Assembly: GCA_040880545.1 (NCBI GenBank)
Contig: JBBDIE010000150.1
Coordinates: 1 to 64,000, forward strand
Direction of reading: 5' to 3'
Length of the DNA: 64,000 nt
Origin: M55B112 sp040880545
GTDB taxonomy: Bacteria; Bacteroidota; Bacteroidia; Bacteroidales; GCA-2748055
Shown here: one piece after another, positions 54,242 through 62,176 of the stretch
Layout: the number at the start of each line of letters is the position of its first letter
How positions within the stretch are numbered: the first letter of the stretch is position 1
Made by a program: the position numbers and the translations under genes
The notes under the pieces: model-generated
Told to the model about the DNA's origin: nothing
Databases searched by the model: none
The model's input: only the letters and a program-made list of their open reading frames with translations

Positions 54242-54961
54242 ATGGATGATATTTTTCAAAATATCGGTAAACAGACCTTGAGTCAGAAGATTGAACGTAC
54301 CATAGAGAATGCGATCCGTGAAAAAAAATTGACCATCGGTTCAAAATTACCTACGGAGCGAGAGATGTGTGAGTCTTTTGGAGTGAGCAGAACAGCATTG
54401 CGTGAGGCACTACGTAGATTAAGTGCACGAGGGTTGATCCGCATTCAAAAAGGGAGCGGAATGTATGTGTCTGAAATAAATATTGAAGATGCCATAAAAT
54501 CGCTGAATCTTTATTATGACCTGAAGTTTGATAAGAACCTGCTTACACAAATCATCGAAGTAAGAATGCTGTTTGAACCGGAAATAGCAAGACTGGCTGC
54601 ATTTAACCGTACTGAACAACATGTAATTGAGCTTGCAAAAAATCTGGAGGAATTTGAAAAGTGCGATCCTGATAATACGCAAAAAGAGGCGGATCTTGAT
54701 AATAAGTTTCATCTGAGCATTACCAAATCTACTGCCAATCCTATTATGCAGATAACCATGGAACCAATTTATTCGCTGTTACCAAGGATGCGTAGTTATA
54801 TCTATGCAAATATCGAAGGGGAAAAAGAATATACACTCAACTCACATAAGAAACTACTCAAAGCTATCGCTGAAAAGGACAGGGATAGTGCCTACACTAT
54901 TATGAAAAAACATCTGGTCAGAACACAGGAGATTTATCATAAATACCTGAACATTTTCTAA
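54242..54961 (+). CDS. GntR-family (FadR/FCD) transcriptional regulator
   Basis: A 239-residue regulator. The winged helix-turn-helix occupies about 15-80 (SKLPTEREMCESFGVSRTAL, REALRRLSARGLIRIQKGSG). The FCD ligand domain follows (about 90-230) with metal/ligand-type histidines in NKFHLSITKSTANPIM and NSHKKLLKAIAEKD. This is the FadR subfamily that includes LldR, PdhR and GlcC, which sense lactate, pyruvate or glycolate and bind TNGTNNNACNA dyads. Such dyads occur before the adjacent dehydrogenase and two peptidoglycan-type operons in this window, so it is the likely regulator of all three. The effector is unproven. Confidence 0.9.
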   Translation: MDDIFQNIGKQTLSQKIERTIENAIREKKLTIGSKLPTEREMCESFGVSRTALREALRRLSARGLIRIQKGSGMYVSEINIEDAIKSLNLYYDLKFDKNLLTQIIEVRMLFEPEIARLAAFNRTEQHVIELAKNLEEFEKCDPDNTQKEADLDNKFHLSITKSTANPIMQITMEPIYSLLPRMRSYIYANIEGEKEYTLNSHKKLLKAIAEKDRDSAYTIMKKHLVRTQEIYHKYLNIF

Positions 54962-55039
54962 ACAACTTTTCATCTGGAATGTTGAAGCTTTCGTAGGTCG
55001 CTGTTGACCAACGGATGTTGCCATTTTGAAGGTATAAGG

Positions 55040-55174
55040 ATGGGGAAAAAAGTTTGTAGTAACGATAAGGAGTTAGCGTTAAAGTATAAAAATAAAGAGA
55101 TACGATTCAGGTGTAAAAAATGTGAGGCAGGTGCTCACAAAGAAAAATGGCTGTGCAAACCCAAAGTGCTTTAG
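55040..55174 (+). CDS. 44-residue cysteine-rich small protein upstream of APS reductase
   Basis: A short gene from ATG 55040 to TAG 55174, 41 bp before the APS reductase gene. The product is basic and has four cysteines: one near the N-terminus (KKVCSND), a CKKC pair (25 and 28) and one near the end (WLCKP). This could form a zinc ribbon or hold an FeS cluster. Codon choice and the tight spacing support a real gene. I do not recognise the family. Its position suggests a helper of, or electron or metal link to, the following reductase, but this is inference only. Confidence 0.55.
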   Translation: MGKKVCSNDKELALKYKNKEIRFRCKKCEAGAHKEKWLCKPKVL

Positions 55175-55215
55175 CTGATTTTGTTATCATCTGATCATGG
55201 CTTAAAGGAGTATAT

Positions 55216-55935
55216 ATGGAACCGAACAACGATTTGAAAAACCAGATTAATACGTGGAACAAGGCTTTTGCAAAAAAAGATCCTGTTGAAGTGTTGGAAT
55301 TCTTTCTTTCAGAATTCAAAGGAAAAATTGCATTGGCAACCAGTCTTGGTGCAGAGGACCAGGTTATTACAGACATGATGGTATCTATAGACAAACAGGC
55401 CAAAATATTTACATTGGACACGGGCCGCTTGTTCCCCGAAACCTATTATTTAATTGATGATACCAACAGGAAATATGATATAAAGATTGACGTCTATTTT
55501 CCAGATACAGAGAAGGTGGAGTCCATGGTTAAGGAGAAAGGAATGAATCTTTTTTACGAGAGTGTTGAGAACAGGAAATTGTGTTGTGGAATCCGGAAGG
55601 TTGAACCCCTGGGCAGGGCATTCAAAGGTTTGGATGCCTGGATTTGCGGATTAAGAAAGGATCAAACTGTGAGCAGGTTCAATTCTGAATTGGTTGAATG
55701 GGATAAGGTAAATGGACTTGTGAAGATTAACCCGCTGATTGACTGGATGGAAAAAGAGGTCTGGAATTATATACGCGAGAAGGATGTTCCTTTTAATCCG
55801 CTTCATGAAAGAGGATTTGCCAGTATTGGTTGCCAGCCCTGTACACGCGCCATACAGCCGGGAGAAGATTTCAAGGCCGGACGCTGGTGGTGGGAAGGAC
55901 AGGAGCAGAAAGAGTGCGGATTGCATAAAAGATAA
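55216..55935 (+). CDS. cysH: Assimilatory APS reductase (CysH family, [4Fe-4S] type)
   Basis: A 239-residue member of the PAPS/APS reductase family. The ATP-PPase-like N-terminus (LATSLGAEDQVITDMM, about 40-55, and TLDTGRLFPETY, about 66-77) is followed by the two cysteine pairs that mark the iron-sulfur APS reductases (C123-C124 and C206/C209) and the catalytic cysteine in ECGLH (C234). So APS rather than PAPS is the expected substrate, reduced to sulfite with thioredoxin-type electrons. An AAAGGAG Shine-Dalgarno-like sequence stands about 6 bp before ATG 55216, unusual in this window. No sat or cysN is nearby. Confidence 0.92.
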   Translation: MEPNNDLKNQINTWNKAFAKKDPVEVLEFFLSEFKGKIALATSLGAEDQVITDMMVSIDKQAKIFTLDTGRLFPETYYLIDDTNRKYDIKIDVYFPDTEKVESMVKEKGMNLFYESVENRKLCCGIRKVEPLGRAFKGLDAWICGLRKDQTVSRFNSELVEWDKVNGLVKINPLIDWMEKEVWNYIREKDVPFNPLHERGFASIGCQPCTRAIQPGEDFKAGRWWWEGQEQKECGLHKR

Positions 55936-55985
55936 CCTGCTGTTTCGATTGCAGGATACTGCCTGGGTTATCAATTAAGAATAAG

Positions 55986-57158
55986 CTATCCAATAACACC
56001 CGATCCAAGCAATTCTCCGCCTTCGTACCAGGCCGCAAACTGACCTGCAGCAACTCCCCGTTGTGGCTCATCAAAAATAATATACATACCACCATCCTTC
56101 ATGTACAAGGTAGCCTTTTCCAGGGCCTGGCGGTATCTTATGCGGACCATATAATTGCGTATCTCACCGGTTTGCATGGTTAAGTCACTTCTGACCCAGT
56201 GAATCTCATCCCGATGAATGTGTAATCCTTTTCTGTACAGGCCCGGATGTGTTTGTCCCTGTCCCACAAAAATCCTGTTCTTTTCCACATCAGTTGAAAT
56301 TACAAACAGAGGCTCTTTCTTGCCGCCAACCTGTAATCCCTTGCGTTGTCCGATGGTGAAAAAATGCGCCCCCTGATGTTTCCCCACAAATTCTCCATCA
56401 CTGATTTTGTATTTTATTGGGGTAATCTGTGCTTCCAGTGAATCGGGTTGGCCGTTATTATACAAAGGACTGTTGGCAGGTATTTCAAATATGTTCCCTT
56501 CCCTGGGTTCCAGTTTTTGTTGAAGGAAATCGGGCAAATGAACCTTTCCCACAAAACAGATCCCCTGTGAATCTTTCTTGTCGGCTGAGGCCAGTTTCTG
56601 CTCCCTTGCAATTTTTCGTACTTCTTCCTTCCTCAGATGACCGATGGGAAACAATGTTTTGGACAGTTGTTCCTGCGACAACTGACAGAGAAAATAACTC
56701 TGCTCCTTGTTGGGATCATCTCCAGCCATAAGCCTGTAAACTCTATTTCCTTGCACCTCAGTTTCCTCTTTTTTGCAATAGTGCCCTGTGGCGACAAAAT
56801 CCGGCTGAAATTTTTCTGTTGCTTTAAAAAACTCATCGAATTTAATTTCCCTGTTGCAAAGTACATCCGGATTGGGGGTTCTTCCCCTTTCATATTCAGA
56901 GAACATATAATCTATCACCCTTTTCTTGTATGGCACAGAGAGATCTTCCACATGAAATGGAATTCCAAGCTTTTTGGCTACCATTTCTGCAAAGAGGACA
57001 TCTTCATCCCACGGACAATCTGCATCCAATACCCCTGTTTTATCATGCCAGTTGATCATGAATACAGCAGTTACATCGTATCCCTGTTTTTTTAACAGGT
57101 ACGCTGCAACACTGGAGTCAACACCCCCAGATAACCCTACTACAACGCGCTTTGCCAA
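55986..57158 (-). CDS. mnmA: tRNA-specific 2-thiouridylase
   Basis: A 390-residue tRNA-modifying enzyme that puts sulfur at C2 of the wobble uridine in Lys, Glu and Gln tRNAs, using ATP and a relayed persulfide. The PP-loop is VVVGLSGGVDSSVAAYLL (5-22). The catalytic cysteines lie in TPNPDVLCNREIKF (about 110) and SQGICFVGK (about 210). The C-terminal beta domains end with FDEPQRGVAAGQFAAWY. The start appears to be TTG at 57158: an in-frame stop lies three codons upstream and no later ATG precedes the PP-loop. It is convergent with the APS reductase gene. Confidence 0.95.
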   Translation of the reverse strand: MAKRVVVGLSGGVDSSVAAYLLKKQGYDVTAVFMINWHDKTGVLDADCPWDEDVLFAEMVAKKLGIPFHVEDLSVPYKKRVIDYMFSEYERGRTPNPDVLCNREIKFDEFFKATEKFQPDFVATGHYCKKEETEVQGNRVYRLMAGDDPNKEQSYFLCQLSQEQLSKTLFPIGHLRKEEVRKIAREQKLASADKKDSQGICFVGKVHLPDFLQQKLEPREGNIFEIPANSPLYNNGQPDSLEAQITPIKYKISDGEFVGKHQGAHFFTIGQRKGLQVGGKKEPLFVISTDVEKNRIFVGQGQTHPGLYRKGLHIHRDEIHWVRSDLTMQTGEIRNYMVRIRYRQALEKATLYMKDGGMYIIFDEPQRGVAAGQFAAWYEGGELLGSGVIG

Positions 57159-57210
57159 ATCTGTTTATTTTGGCTGCAAAGGTACTGAAAAGTGATAAGA
57201 ATCTGAAAGG

Positions 57211-57771
57211 CTAAGTTCTGTCGAAGAACTTTATAGACGGAAAGAAGACCGTTATGCCAAATTCAAATAACAGATCGTGGGTATTGAAATGGTAATTAAA
57301 GCCTGAAAATGGTTCTGTATACCATTGACGCTGGTACTGGTATCCAATTCTTGCTTCAAGGGCAATTCTTTCCGTAAGGAAATAATTGAATCCCACTCCA
57401 CCTTTTAACCCTGTCTGGTTATTGTTACCGTTCCAGAATCCATAAAATGCATGTCCGAAATAGTACGCCTGAAAATCCTTCACACTTGTACGATAATAAC
57501 GAATGGTCGGCCCAAATAACAATTCGTAGGATGAATTACCTGAGAAACTGAGTTCTCCGTGTGTATGAATCTCGCCACCCAGTGCAATTCTATTCTTGAT
57601 GAAGTATCCACCTTCAACACTGATTTCAAAAGGAATATAAAACGATTCCTCATATATCCTGGTCCCCAGATGACCATTGGTCATTCCAGTAAAGTACACA
57701 CTTCCTGAATTAAATTGTCCATAAGCACTCAGTGATGCTGTAATCAGTAATAAAATGAATATTTTTTTCAT
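57211..57771 (-). CDS. Small secreted beta-strand-rich (outer-membrane-type) protein
   Basis: Encodes 186 residues from ATG 57771, chosen because it starts a signal peptide (MKKIFILLLITASLSAYGQ); an ATG at 57825 adds residues that spoil it. The mature part alternates polar and aromatic strands with Gly/Tyr/Phe-rich turns (GGYFIKNRIALGGEI, GGVGFNYFLTERIALEARIG), as in small 8-strand outer-membrane barrels. It ends FFDRT, without the usual terminal aromatic. Function is unknown. It is 52 bp upstream of mnmA on the same strand. Confidence 0.7.
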   Translation of the reverse strand: MKKIFILLLITASLSAYGQFNSGSVYFTGMTNGHLGTRIYEESFYIPFEISVEGGYFIKNRIALGGEIHTHGELSFSGNSSYELLFGPTIRYYRTSVKDFQAYYFGHAFYGFWNGNNNQTGLKGGVGFNYFLTERIALEARIGYQYQRQWYTEPFSGFNYHFNTHDLLFEFGITVFFPSIKFFDRT

Positions 57772-57962
57772 GGGTTTAGGTTTTGGTCTTGACAAATTTA
57801 TGAATCCATGGATGTACCTGAACAATTTTTTGACCTACAGGCAAAAATTGTGGTTCAACAGTTTCTGACAATCAATGATACAACCAACTATATTTGCGAT
57901 TCATCGGGATCACACTGAAATTGCTTGTTTTTTCTTCTACGATTTCCTCCTATCTTTATAAA

Positions 57963-60900
57963 ATGTCTCCACTTACCATATATAAAGCGTCGGCAGGTTC
58001 GGGCAAAACCTATCAACTTACCCTTGGATACCTTGAGCTGTTGTTTAAGGATCCGGCCTCCTACCGGAGAATACTTGCGGTTACCTTCACCAATAAGGCA
58101 GCCAGCGAGATGAAATCCAGGATCCTGGAGCGGTTGTATGCGATATCCAGGCTGAAAGAAAATGAAGCCTCTGATGATGTTGACAAATTGATTGGGTTAA
58201 CAGGTCTTAGCAGGGAGACGCTGATTACCAGGGCAGGGGGATTCTTGGTCAGAATTCTGAACGATTATTCAAGATTTTCAGTGGGTACAATCGATCGTTT
58301 TTTCCAGGGTGTTATCAGGGCCTTTACCAGGGAAATAGGACTTCCGGTTGGTTTTAGCCTGGAACTGGACAGAGACAGGATATTGGGAGAGGCAGTTGAC
58401 AGGATGTTCATGGATCTTGGTGACGACAAAGACCTGCTTGAATGGATGTTAAGACTTGCCGAATCGCGCATTGAAGCATCCAGGGGTTGGAATTTCAGGA
58501 GTGAGATTATCGGTCTGGGAGAACAGCTTTTTTCAGAATCGTTCCAGGAGGTGATGATGGACAAAGAGGGCACACTCACAAGGGAACATCTGAAATTATT
58601 TATCCAGGAAATAGAAACATTGGACGCAACAATCCGGAAGGAGATCAGGGATATCGCAGAAGAGAAATTGGTGTTGATGGATAGGGCAGGTTATACTCCA
58701 GATAATTTTATGCGTAAATCCGTCGGGCCGGCCGGTTTCTTCGGAAAAGTTATTTCAGAAGAGCGGTATACTATGACCACTAGCCAGAAAATGGCCATGA
58801 CCGACCCCTCAAAATGGATCTCTAAAAATGAGAATGACCAGGCTAAAATGGTATTGGTGGAAACTGAACTGATGCCCGGACTATGTGCCGCCTATGATAA
58901 AATAGTTCTGTATAACTCAGTAAAAGAGGTTGGAAAGTATATTTTTGCATTGGGTATACTGGGTGATATTTCTACCAGGATCCTGGACATAACAGATGAA
59001 AAGAATCTTTTTTTATTGTCGGATGCCTCCCGGTTCTTAAAAGGGTTGATCGGCAATAACCCCACACCATTTATCTATGAAAAAACCGGCAACACTATTG
59101 ATCATATCATGCTGGATGAATTTCAGGATACTTCTGTATTCCAATGGGAAAATTTCAGGCCTTTGCTGGACCATACAATCTCCACCGGCAAATCAAACAT
59201 TGTTGTGGGTGATGTAAAGCAATCCATTTACAGGTGGAGAAATTCAGACTGGAAGATACTGGCTGATGTGGTTGGTAAAGCCTTTCCGCTACATGATGTA
59301 CATGAAGAGCAACTGGCTGAAAACTGGAGAAGCAGTGAGCTTATAATTAAGTTCAACAATACTTTGTTTTCACATGCTCCGAAAATAATAAGGAGTCTGA
59401 TAGACAACGCACTTGAAGGAGCCAGCGTTTCAGAAGAATTCACTGAATATTGGGGAAATTTGCTGGAAATCGCTTACCAGGAAGTGGAACAGAAAATTCC
59501 TGAAAAGTCCGTTGGAACGGTTGGATATGTCAGGGCGGAGGTTTTATCTGAAGAGGGGAAGAAACAACAGGAACTGGCGCTTGAAAAAATTCCCGGCTGG
59601 ATTGCGGAAATGCAGAATGCTGGATTCAAGGCGGGTGATATTGCCATTTTGGTAAGGACGAACAAAGAGGGAGCAGATGTTGCCGGATTATTGATGGATC
59701 TGGCCAAAAATCAATCAGGTTCCGGGTATAATTACAATTTTGTATCCAATGAATCCCTGTTTATAGCATCAAATACATCCATCAGGTTTATGGTCACAAT
59801 TTTAAAGTATCTCCGTGACGACCGCGATGAGTTGAATAATATTTCCGCCCGTTATTATCACCGGTTATTGGTTGCAGAGGCGTCTGATGACCCATCACTT
59901 GCCTTAATCCCAAACCTGGATCTGAAGGAAGAGCTGGGGGAGAAGTTTGTATCCAGGATCCATGAATTAAAGCGGCTTCCGCTTTTTGAGCTTACAGAGA
60001 ATATTATCGATATATTCTCCCTGGATACCAGGACCGTTGATCTACCTTATATCCAGGCATTTCAGGAGATTATACTGGATATTCAGCAGGATGAGCCGGG
60101 AAGTCTGCACGATTTTATTATTTATTGGGATGAATTCGGTAAAAAGAAATCCATTACTATCTCCGAAGATCAGGATGCCATTCGCATAATTACCATTCAT
60201 AAAGCAAAAGGATTACAATTTAAGGCGGTTATCGTTCCATTCTGCAACTGGGATTTGACCACTTCTGCTTCAGGTTATAATGATACCATTTTATGGTGTG
60301 ATACGGCCGGAACTCCCTTTGACAGTATCCCAGTCGTTCCAGTTAAATTTAAGAAAGACATCAGGGAAACCATTTTTGCCTCCAATTACCTGGAAGAACT
60401 GATCATGGGTTACGTGGATAGTCTGAATATGCTGTATGTGGCACTGACACGGGCAGAAGAGGCGATGATCATAGGGCTCCCTGACCCTGATTTTGAGGCT
60501 AACCCTAAAAAATCGGGACAACTGATCATGCATGCAGCTTTGCATGCCAGGCAGCCGGGTAGTGAACGTCAGATGGATTTGGTTAGTTTAATAGAAGATA
60601 ACGGTTTTGAGATTGGTGAATTACGTAACAGCTCTGTTGAAAAAGCAGTTCAGCCTGAACCCTGGATCATTGGCTCATATCCGGTGAAGTTCAGGCCAGA
60701 CAAGGTTCGTCTTCGATTGAAAAGCAGTGATTATTTTACTAAGCCGGAAGGGACCGGTACGGACCATCTGGATTTTGGAAATATAATGCATGAAATTTTT
60801 GGTCTGATCCGGACCCCTGCTGATATTGAAATGGCGGTAAACCGATACAGGAGAGATGGGTTTATTCGGAAGCCGGATGCAGAAAGGCTCACAAAATTGA

Positions 60901-61211
60901 TTTCAGAAAAGATCAGTATCCCTGATGTTGCATGGTGGTTCAGTGAAGAGCTGGTTGTATTAAACGAGCGGAGTATCATTTCTGAAGGTGAAACTTACAG
61001 GCCCGACCGCGTAATACTATCAAAGCAGAAGACTATTGTGATCGATTACAAATTCGGAGATACAGAGCTGGCGAAATATGAGAGACAGGTGGGGAAATAT
61101 GTTGACCTATTGATTGAAATGGGATATGAGCGGATTGAAGGATATATTTGGTACGTAATGTTGGATAAAATAGTGAAAATCAGGCAGGATGAGATATCCA
61201 TGGGGGACTGA
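57963..61211 (+). CDS. UvrD/RecB-like helicase-nuclease (AddA type)
   Basis: Encodes 1082 residues from ATG 57963; an ATG at 57894 is open but the family begins just before the Walker A loop. Motifs are YKASAGSGKTYQLTLGY (Walker A, about 7-23), AVTFTNKAASEMKSRI (motif Ia), LDEFQDTSVFQWENF (Walker B), VVGDVKQSIYRWR (motif III), ITIHKAKGLQFKAVI (motif V) and MLYVALTRAEEAMII (motif VI). A C-terminal PD-(D/E)XK nuclease shows VIDYKFGDTELAKYERQVGK. It would resect double-strand breaks with the AddB-like protein encoded at 62177. It overlaps the next gene by 23 bp. Confidence 0.92.
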   Translation: MSPLTIYKASAGSGKTYQLTLGYLELLFKDPASYRRILAVTFTNKAASEMKSRILERLYAISRLKENEASDDVDKLIGLTGLSRETLITRAGGFLVRILNDYSRFSVGTIDRFFQGVIRAFTREIGLPVGFSLELDRDRILGEAVDRMFMDLGDDKDLLEWMLRLAESRIEASRGWNFRSEIIGLGEQLFSESFQEVMMDKEGTLTREHLKLFIQEIETLDATIRKEIRDIAEEKLVLMDRAGYTPDNFMRKSVGPAGFFGKVISEERYTMTTSQKMAMTDPSKWISKNENDQAKMVLVETELMPGLCAAYDKIVLYNSVKEVGKYIFALGILGDISTRILDITDEKNLFLLSDASRFLKGLIGNNPTPFIYEKTGNTIDHIMLDEFQDTSVFQWENFRPLLDHTISTGKSNIVVGDVKQSIYRWRNSDWKILADVVGKAFPLHDVHEEQLAENWRSSELIIKFNNTLFSHAPKIIRSLIDNALEGASVSEEFTEYWGNLLEIAYQEVEQKIPEKSVGTVGYVRAEVLSEEGKKQQELALEKIPGWIAEMQNAGFKAGDIAILVRTNKEGADVAGLLMDLAKNQSGSGYNYNFVSNESLFIASNTSIRFMVTILKYLRDDRDELNNISARYYHRLLVAEASDDPSLALIPNLDLKEELGEKFVSRIHELKRLPLFELTENIIDIFSLDTRTVDLPYIQAFQEIILDIQQDEPGSLHDFIIYWDEFGKKKSITISEDQDAIRIITIHKAKGLQFKAVIVPFCNWDLTTSASGYNDTILWCDTAGTPFDSIPVVPVKFKKDIRETIFASNYLEELIMGYVDSLNMLYVALTRAEEAMIIGLPDPDFEANPKKSGQLIMHAALHARQPGSERQMDLVSLIEDNGFEIGELRNSSVEKAVQPEPWIIGSYPVKFRPDKVRLRLKSSDYFTKPEGTGTDHLDFGNIMHEIFGLIRTPADIEMAVNRYRRDGFIRKPDAERLTKLISEKISIPDVAWWFSEELVVLNERSIISEGETYRPDRVILSKQKTIVIDYKFGDTELAKYERQVGKYVDLLIEMGYERIEGYIWYVMLDKIVKIRQDEISMGD

Positions 61212-62154
61212 ACGCAGACTTAATGCTTACTCCGATTACTTTAAGCGGGAGTTTGGTGAACGGTTACAGAAGTTAACCATTGACGCCGGATTTACATGTC
61301 CGAATCGTGACGGTACAGTGGGGAGGGGTGGATGTACTTTTTGTGATAACCAGGCATTCAATCCTTCTTACAACAGTGCTTGTAAGCCTGTAAAACAGCA
61401 AATTGATGAAGGGATTGTCTTTCATAAGGTACGATACAGAAGGGTGAAGAAATACCTGGCATATTTCCAGGCTTATACGAATACCTTCGCACCACTGGAG
61501 GAACTGCAAAGAATTTACCAGCCTGCACTGGATCATCCTGATGTAGTAGGTATCGTGGTAGGTACCAGGCCGGATTGCGTGGATGAGGAGAAACTCGCCT
61601 ATTTTGCGGAACTGTCAAAAAAGTGCTACGTGGTAATTGAATATGGGATCGAGTCAATTAATAATACAATACTGAAGCAGATAAACCGCTGCCATACATT
61701 TGAACAGACAAAACATGCCATACATAGAACCGCTGCACATGGTATCCGGAGCGGAGGACATATTATAATCGGACTTCCCGGAGAAGAGAGAATTGACTGG
61801 ATCCGGAGCGCTGAAATTCTCTCCGAACTGCAACTGCACAGCATTAAATTTCATCAGTTGCAGATCATCAAGGGTACGGTAATGGAAAAAGAGTTCAGGA
61901 AAAATCCGGAATATTTTCATCAGTTTCAGATGGAAGAATATCTGCAATTGATGGCCGATATCGTGGAGAAATTAAATCCCGGTTTTGTTGTGGAGAGAAT
62001 TGCCGGGGAGATCAATCCGGATACAGCGGTTAGAGAAGGGTGGGGGGTACGGTATGACAGGGTACTTGCCAGGTTTGAGGAGATATTGAAGGAGCGGGAT
62101 ACATGGCAGGGAAAGTATTATGGTCAGACTCTAAATAGTGATTTATATAAATGA
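61189..62154 (+). CDS. Radical SAM protein, TIGR01212/YhcC family
   Basis: A 321-residue protein. The radical SAM cysteines are in FTCPNRDGTVGRGGCTFCDN, the long-spaced cluster typical of the YhcC group. VVGTRPDCVDEE, YGIESINNTILKQINRCH and GGHIIIGLPGEERIDW follow, as in the wider MiaB/Elp3-like superfamily. The chemical task of YhcC proteins is not settled; tRNA-linked or oxidative-stress roles have been suggested. It overlaps the AddA-like gene by 23 bp and lies 23 bp before the AddB-like gene, so all three are one operon. Confidence 0.88.
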   Translation: MRYPWGTERRLNAYSDYFKREFGERLQKLTIDAGFTCPNRDGTVGRGGCTFCDNQAFNPSYNSACKPVKQQIDEGIVFHKVRYRRVKKYLAYFQAYTNTFAPLEELQRIYQPALDHPDVVGIVVGTRPDCVDEEKLAYFAELSKKCYVVIEYGIESINNTILKQINRCHTFEQTKHAIHRTAAHGIRSGGHIIIGLPGEERIDWIRSAEILSELQLHSIKFHQLQIIKGTVMEKEFRKNPEYFHQFQMEEYLQLMADIVEKLNPGFVVERIAGEINPDTAVREGWGVRYDRVLARFEEILKERDTWQGKYYGQTLNSDLYK

Positions 62155-62176
62155 TAATTTGGGTAAAATAAAAAAT

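Noticed and set aside
62052..62062. GTATGACA inside the radical SAM gene, like the operator core
   Set aside because: Flanks lack the ATTTGT/ACAAAT arms and the site is within coding sequence.
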